From CAZITB01 sp964542055 (lineage in GTDB: Bacteria; Planctomycetota; Phycisphaerae; Sedimentisphaerales; CAMDDF01), in the NCBI GenBank assembly GCA_964542055.1, contig CAZITB010000122.1:1-7421 (forward strand): a stretch of DNA of 7,421 bases. The letters are read 5' to 3'. Shown piece by piece: positions 4,765 through 7,421 of this stretch. The translations under genes were made by a program, and so were the position numbers. A model generated the notes under the pieces. The model was not told the DNA's origin, did not search any database, and saw only the letters and a list, made by a program, of their open reading frames with translations. Numbering within the stretch: the first letter of the stretch is position 1; each line of letters begins with the position of its first letter.

Positions 4765-6240
4765 ATGAAATGCAATAAAGAATATTTTAATATTTTCAAA
4801 TCGTTAATGAATAAAAATTGGGGCAAGATTACACTTTTGATGGTCATTGCTGGGGTTATTGGTGTTTATCATCTGGTTACAACGGTTTTAATTGAAAAAG
4901 ATGCGGTTTTTTATATTGAATTTGCGCAGAGTTTTCACGATGGTTTTGGGAGGGCTTTGGAGGATAACAGATTCGGTTACCCCTTGATGCTTTACTTTGC
5001 CCAAAGTCTATATGAGATGTTTTTTGAAATCGATTCTGTCCAGGAAGTTTTGAATGTTAGCCAAATTTTTACTTTTATGTTCAGGTTGGCCAGTATCATT
5101 CCGCTTTTTTACCTGGGCAAAAGATTCATAGGGGCAGATAAAACTTTCATCGCTTTACTGGTCTTGATCTTTTTGCCTTATCCTGCAAAGTACGGCGCTA
5201 ATGTTTTAAGAGATTGGCCGTTTTTTTTATTTTTCGTAAGTTCGCTTCTGTTTATGATCAAGGGATTCGAGGATGGGAAGTTATGGCTGTTCGTGGTTTT
5301 CGGGATTATTTGCGGACTTGGTTTTTTTATCAGGCCAGAAGCTTTGCAGCTGATAATCTATTTTTATGCATTTTTTGTTTTCAATTTGTTTACAGGAAAA
5401 TTCAAATTGACAAAAGCCAAGACAGTGCTGGCAGGTATTGTTATGTCCATAGTTTTTATAAGCCCGATTTTTATCTATCAGGTAAACAACGGCAGCGCTT
5501 TGCCCTCTAAATTGGAAAGCCTTTTGGAAAGTAAATTTGAGTTTGTAAATTCGGGAAAATTTCAAGAATTAAAAGAAACAACAGCCGCTGAAAGGTTAGT
5601 AGAGGCAGCGATTGAATTGAATGAAAGGCTTTTTGAGAATACGGCCTGGTCATTTTTTCCGTTTGCAGTTCTCGGTTTTTTTGATATTTATAACAGGAAG
5701 AAAAATTATAATACTACAATCAAATTGTTTTTTTCGGTGCTGGTGCCTCTGAATATTATTATTTTTCTGCTGTTATATATTAAGTTTGGTTATATTGATC
5801 GAAGACATATAATGACATTCAGTTTGATGCTGTGTTTTTTGATACCAAGCGGGCTAGATGTTGTGGGGATGTACATGGATAAGGTTTACAGGCTAAAGCA
5901 AATTGATGGAAGTAAACTGTTGCTTATAACGGGTTTGATTGTTTGTGTAGTCCGGTTTGCCAAACCTATCGAATATGATAAAACTCATTATGTGAAAGCG
6001 ATTAATTGGGTTAGTGAAAATGTCGAGCAAAATGAGTTGATAGCGGTTGATGATCCCAGGATTGGTTATTTGTCAGGACGGGAATATATAACTGTATGGG
6101 ATGATATCTTATCAAGTGGTCATGAAATTGTAGTGGAAACAGATTCAAAGAGGGATGTGAAGGGGTATAAGCTGTTGACCAGTTTTGAGAATGAGAATAG
6201 ACCGGAGAAAGAAGTGAGGATTTATAGAAAGATCAAATAG
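4765..6240 (+). CDS. membrane glycosyltransferase, GT39/ArnT-like (GT-C fold)
   Basis: The 491-residue polytopic protein starts with a membrane helix (about 22-42). A loop follows with EKDAVFYIEFAQ, where Asp46 holds the position of the catalytic acid that GT-C enzymes place in their first outer loop. Several hydrophobic helices come next, broken by VLRDWPFFLFF near residue 149 and FIRPEALQLI near 190. A soluble C-terminal part (about 397-491) begins near YDKTHYVKAINWV. This layout fits PF13231-type enzymes that move a sugar from a polyprenyl-phosphate donor on the outer side of the inner membrane. The start has no clear ribosome binding site and abuts the GT2 stop (TAAATG), suggesting translational coupling; Met15 at 4807 is a possible alternative. 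Its stop touches that of the convergent sugar transferase gene. Confidence 0.8.
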   Translation: MKCNKEYFNIFKSLMNKNWGKITLLMVIAGVIGVYHLVTTVLIEKDAVFYIEFAQSFHDGFGRALEDNRFGYPLMLYFAQSLYEMFFEIDSVQEVLNVSQIFTFMFRLASIIPLFYLGKRFIGADKTFIALLVLIFLPYPAKYGANVLRDWPFFLFFVSSLLFMIKGFEDGKLWLFVVFGIICGLGFFIRPEALQLIIYFYAFFVFNLFTGKFKLTKAKTVLAGIVMSIVFISPIFIYQVNNGSALPSKLESLLESKFEFVNSGKFQELKETTAAERLVEAAIELNERLFENTAWSFFPFAVLGFFDIYNRKKNYNTTIKLFFSVLVPLNIIIFLLLYIKFGYIDRRHIMTFSLMLCFLIPSGLDVVGMYMDKVYRLKQIDGSKLLLITGLIVCVVRFAKPIEYDKTHYVKAINWVSENVEQNELIAVDDPRIGYLSGREYITVWDDILSSGHEIVVETDSKRDVKGYKLLTSFENENRPEKEVRIYRKIK

Positions 6241-7421
6241 CTATCTTCCTTTTTTGAGCAGCACTACGGGGATGGTTTTGAAGAGGATGTAGATATTTAG
6301 AAGTAATGACCGTCTTTGTATATAGAGGTAATCGTATTTAATTTTGTGTTTCGGGTGAAGATCGTAAGCGTTTCTGATTTGTGCAAGGCCGGTAAGGCCG
6401 GGTTTAACGGCAAGTCTGAGGCCTCTTAAAGATTTATGGGAGTTTACTCTATATGTATTTTCAGGCCTGGGTCCGACCAGGCTCATCTGACCTTTTAGTA
6501 CATTGAATAATTGAGGTAGTTCATCAAGCCGGGTTTGTCTTAATATTTTACCGACTTCAGTAATCCTATGATCATTTTCAACTGCGGGAGAAATGTCCGA
6601 GTCCTTGAACATAGTTCGAAATTTATATATTGTAAAAATCTTTCCATCTTTGCCGATTCTATCCTGTTTAAAAAAAACAGGCCCGGGAGAAGTTAACTTG
6701 ATTACAACGGCAGATAAAAACATTAAAGGTAATGCGAAAGGAATAATCATTAAACTTAATACTACATCAAAAAATCTAATGAAAAATTCCTCTGCTTCGG
6801 TTTTCTGGCCAAGAAATGTTGCAAGGTATTTCAATGAATTGCCATTGTTGAAGTTATCCGAGAGCAGTTCTGCATATATCCCCGGCTCAAAAAAAACCTG
6901 GACTTTCAATTTGAGTAATAGATAAACCAGCAGATTAAGCTGATTGTCATCATGTATGTGTTGGCAGAGCATGATTTCATCAATATCTTTGCAAGTCAGG
7001 ATTTCGTGAATGGAATCGACGTTGATGTATTTTCTACGTGATGTTTTTGGAACTACCATTTCATCATCGTAAGGATGTTTCTGGCCAACAAGCACAATAA
7101 CTTTTTGTACACGTTTGAATAGGCGGTAAAAAACGGAGTTTACAAGAGTGATCAATACTGTCCCGACGGGGAATGCTATTAAAAAGACACTTGAAGGAAA
7201 GGTTGACCATTTTACGCGAAAGACATAGAGAAAGGCAAATACGATCAATGTTCCAAAGAACATTCCCAGGCAGATGCGTTGGAAAATCTGCCAGTATGCA
7301 ATGAACCTCTTGCGAAAAACTCTGCAGACGGCGAAAGCTAGCATGTAGCAGAATGTTATGGCTGGAAAGATTTGTTTATAAGGCTGAAAGTTGGCTTGTG
7401 GTATTTCAAAACCGTAACGCA
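6241..7421 (-). CDS. polyprenyl-phosphate sugar phosphotransferase (WbaP/PssY-type), N-terminus outside window
   Basis: This enzyme family moves a sugar-1-phosphate from a nucleotide sugar to undecaprenyl phosphate, the first step of exopolysaccharide or O-antigen assembly at the inner membrane. The reading frame is open to the right edge (codons before the Met at 7344 read ...YGFEIPQANFQPYKQIF...), so that Met is probably internal. Numbered from it, there are two membrane helices (about 25-42 and 50-72), a globular region (80-180), and a hydrophobic segment FFDVVLSLMIIPFALPLMF at about 190-210. The catalytic domain then shows SPGPVFFKQDRIG, YKFRTM, the Asp-Glu dyad in DELPQLFNVLKG (DELPQ at 274-278), SLVGPRP and KPGLTGLAQ. 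All core motifs are intact. The C-terminus ends in basic KKGR, and its stop abuts that of the GT39-like gene. Confidence 0.92.
   Translation of the reverse strand, partial: RYGFEIPQANFQPYKQIFPAITFCYMLAFAVCRVFRKRFIAYWQIFQRICLGMFFGTLIVFAFLYVFRVKWSTFPSSVFLIAFPVGTVLITLVNSVFYRLFKRVQKVIVLVGQKHPYDDEMVVPKTSRRKYINVDSIHEILTCKDIDEIMLCQHIHDDNQLNLLVYLLLKLKVQVFFEPGIYAELLSDNFNNGNSLKYLATFLGQKTEAEEFFIRFFDVVLSLMIIPFALPLMFLSAVVIKLTSPGPVFFKQDRIGKDGKIFTIYKFRTMFKDSDISPAVENDHRITEVGKILRQTRLDELPQLFNVLKGQMSLVGPRPENTYRVNSHKSLRGLRLAVKPGLTGLAQIRNAYDLHPKHKIKYDYLYIQRRSLLLNIYILFKTIPVVLLKKGR

Noticed and set aside
7342..7344. ATG at 7344 as the true start of the sugar phosphotransferase
   Set aside because: The frame is open upstream to the window edge and encodes plausible family sequence, and a start here would leave too few N-terminal membrane helices.

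Overview
The window looks like chromosomal DNA of a Gram-negative-type bacterium, most probably a planctomycete of the Phycisphaerae kind. This is an inference. It rests on the ruvC-ruvA-ruvB order, a RuvA whose domain I carries a Gly/Pro-rich enlarged hairpin that I associate with planctomycetes, and the presence of two small families (GxxExxY and four-helix-bundle/S23) that litter such genomes. No rRNA, tRNA, CRISPR array or transposase is visible.

Left half (1-3206): a Holliday-junction operon, ruvC (588-1085), ruvA (1082-1717) and ruvB (2166-3206), interrupted by two small gene cassettes unrelated to recombination. The first (84-575) holds a GxxExxY protein of the PD-(D/E)XK nuclease fold. 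It is bounded by 26-bp inverted repeats matching at 24 positions, and its right end stops just before the ruvC ribosome binding site. The second (about 1719-2155) holds a four-helix-bundle (S23/IVS-type) protein wedged between ruvA and ruvB. It is bounded by inverted arrays of a 7-bp unit (GAACNTY-like) and by an exact 11-bp direct repeat, TGAGGTTTAGA. Deleting the cassette plus one copy restores a ruvA stop codon that abuts the ruvB start. A third, unpaired copy of the heptad array lies at 42-76, next to the first cassette. The best candidate for an under-described system here is this pair of repeat-bounded cassettes without a transposase, inserted without damaging an essential-type operon.

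Right half (3209-7421): an AT-richer surface-glycan block. It has a class I SAM methyltransferase on the minus strand (3209-3847), a divergent promoter region (3848-3987), a GT2-type glycosyltransferase (3988-4764), a GT39/ArnT-like membrane glycosyltransferase (4765-6240) whose start abuts the previous stop, and, on the minus strand, the C-terminal part of a polyprenyl-phosphate sugar phosphotransferase running off the right edge (6241-7421). Together they fit assembly of a lipid-linked exopolysaccharide or glycan: the phosphotransferase would load the first sugar, the GT2 would extend it and the GT-C enzyme would add a sugar from a lipid donor on the outer face. The end product cannot be told from this window.

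Both convergent gene pairs have almost no space between stops (2 bp at 3207-3208; 0 bp at 6240/6241), so no dedicated intergenic terminators exist there.
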